A DNA stretch of 64,000 nt. It comes from a virus. Shown one piece after another: positions 62,831-64,000 of the stretch. The translations under genes and the position numbers were made by a program. The DNA is taken from the IMG/VR virus record IMGVR_UViG_3300028920_002946, positions 1 to 64,000 of that record; one strand, 5' to 3'. The first letter of the stretch is position 1. Each line of letters begins with the position of its first letter. The notes under the pieces were generated by a model, which was not told where the DNA came from, made no database searches, and saw nothing but the letters and a program-made list of their open reading frames with translations.

Positions 62831-64000
62831 TAAACAATGTTCTCGAACGTTACCGTCCTGCCCTTCAGCTGGTACTGCTCCGGTATCTCCGGCTTGTCCG
62901 GGATGGTCGGGCTGGCGTCGGTCGGCCTGCCCGTCCTGTAGGCGTTCCAGGCCGGCGGCACGCCGTCCTCGCCGCCCGTTATCGGCACCTTGTACCGGAC
63001 ATCGTTGTGGTCCAGCGGCGCCAGGTTGAAGTGCTGCTGGAAAATCGCCCCGCGCGCCCCCTGGGGGTTCACGTGGGCTATCGAGTAGCGGTCGTTGTTC
63101 TGGCGGACCACGAAGTCCCTGTCGTTGATGAGCGGGTACGGCCCCGTCCACGTGGTCCAGTCGTAGTTCACGTGCAGGCCGACGTCCATCAGCTCCACGA
63201 TCTTCTCCGTCTCCGGGGGCGCCACGAGGATGTCGTACGGGCCGTAGTAGCCGCCGACATAGCCCGTGCCGTAGCACCTCAGGCAGCTGGCCCTCCCCGT
63301 GCGGTACTCCTGGTCCCAGCAGGAGCACCTCTGGCCGGCCCAGCGCCGGATGAACAACCTCACCCGCTCGCCGCCCTGCTCGAGGATGAACCTGTTCCTG
63401 CGGATGGACTCGGCCCAAATCCAGTCGATCCGCTCCATGTCGTAGGGGTTCACGGGCACGGTCTCGGCGAGCGGGGTCTCCCTGCCCTCCCCCGTGTCGG
63501 GGTCAACGGCCACCGACGTGACCCGGTAGTAGATCTTGCGGTTGATGTCGGTCTGGATCCAATTGTTGATGTACGTGTACGTGACGCGTATCTCGCCCCC
63601 GCGCGCGAGGTCGGGCAGGATGGGGTCGTCCAATCGGTTCGTCGTGTGGTTGTAGACCTTGTTCTTGATGAGGAATATCTCGCCCGTCTCGCCCATGACC
63701 CTGAACGCCGGCACGACCTGCCAATCGGACGACGAGGTTTCCTTGATCCGGACAATGACGCTGTCGATGCCGTCGGCGACCTTGCCGTTCGTCCCCGGGA
63801 TGACGATGGGCTGGTGGTACGTCTTCACTATCCAGTCGCCCGTGGCGTTCGTCCCGGCGATGAAGCGGCCGCCGGCGACGGGGTCCTCGTCCACCACCTC
63901 GACCTCGCGCGTCTGGTCCCTGTAGAACATGACGCCGACGGGCGTCGCGTTCAGCTTCTCGTAGGGCGCGTCCGGGGCGTCGAACGCGCGGTACACGTTG
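62827..64000 (-). CDS. Virion protein with Cys4 motif, 5' end cut by window
   Basis: The frame is open to base 64000, so the true start lies outside; a GTG at 63996 is only an internal codon candidate, and numbering here counts from it. Beta-rich N-half (VEVVDEDPVAGGRFIAGTNATG, WIVKTYHQPIVIPG, RVTYTYINNWI). A zinc-binding-like cluster C224, C226, C238, C241 (CSCWDQEYRTG... CLRCYGTGYVGGY) resembles the DnaJ-type CxxCxGxG repeat. The C-half (PPETEKIVELMDVGLHVNYDW, VVRQNNDRYSIAHVNP) looks like a phage structural protein. Likely a neck, head-tail connector or tail protein. Confidence 0.78.
   Translation of the reverse strand, partial: NVYRAFDAPDAPYEKLNATPVGVMFYRDQTREVEVVDEDPVAGGRFIAGTNATGDWIVKTYHQPIVIPGTNGKVADGIDSVIVRIKETSSSDWQVVPAFRVMGETGEIFLIKNKVYNHTTNRLDDPILPDLARGGEIRVTYTYINNWIQTDINRKIYYRVTSVAVDPDTGEGRETPLAETVPVNPYDMERIDWIWAESIRRNRFILEQGGERVRLFIRRWAGQRCSCWDQEYRTGRASCLRCYGTGYVGGYYGPYDILVAPPETEKIVELMDVGLHVNYDWTTWTGPYPLINDRDFVVRQNNDRYSIAHVNPQGARGAIFQQHFNLAPLDHNDVRYKVPITGGEDGVPPAWNAYRTGRPTDASPTIPDKPEIPEQYQLKGRTVTFENIVY

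Overview
The window is a tail-morphogenesis region of a large tailed virus with a contractile tail (Caudoviricetes, myovirus morphology). The evidence is a co-oriented run of a tail sheath, tail tube, assembly-chaperone-like genes, tape measure, baseplate hub, central spike, gp25-like and baseplate-J-like proteins, followed by a long tract of fibre and adhesin genes. I recognise no chromosomal housekeeping gene, tRNA, integrase, transposase or CRISPR. Every credible gene is on the minus strand, so transcription runs from high to low coordinates. The DNA is GC-rich, so long shadow ORFs appear on the plus strand and in other frames; these are omitted. The host cannot be named. A peptidoglycan-type L,D-transpeptidase-fold domain in a tail protein argues for a host with peptidoglycan. 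About 40 structural genes in 64 kb, including one of 3220 codons, suggests a genome well above average size.

Layout in transcription order. (1) 64000-57565, connector and accessory genes: a cut-off virion-like protein with a Cys4 motif, an acidic zinc-ribbon protein, a coiled-coil protein, an actin-like ATPase, a Nudix-like protein, a probable neck or tail-completion protein and an FmdB-type zinc ribbon. (2) 57428-47407, tail shaft: a very long sheath, an acidic protein, the tube, two chaperone-like genes and the tape measure. (3) 47402-40076, hub and spike: two related hub proteins (the second carries a C-terminal L,D-transpeptidase-like domain), a gp27/D-like hub, a gp5/VgrG-like spike and a small three-repeat protein. 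(4) 40075-18301, baseplate periphery: the 3220-aa giant, a 51-aa protein, two helical proteins, gp25-like, J-like and a 1471-aa protein with an interrupted Asp-box propeller. (5) 18299-1, adhesin array: collagen-like fibres, PKD proteins, a DUF2341-LamG protein, an Asp-box propeller fused to a beta-helix, and a shuffled set of beta-helix, collagen-head and fused proteins, ending in an ORF cut at base 1.

Genes are tightly packed, with many 1-4 nt overlaps or gaps. No gap reaches 300 bases; the largest is 187 bases, between tube and chaperone. A near-perfect palindrome, TAATAGNCTATTA, recurs in at least seven intergenic gaps, each time upstream of a gene, and is the best candidate for the module's promoter or operator element. 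The points most worth follow-up are this element, the L,D-transpeptidase-like tail protein, the actin-like ATPase with a non-canonical phosphate-2 loop inside a tail module, the giant protein, and the repeat-flanked adhesin cassettes, one of which contains a relic that appears frameshifted at a G-tract.
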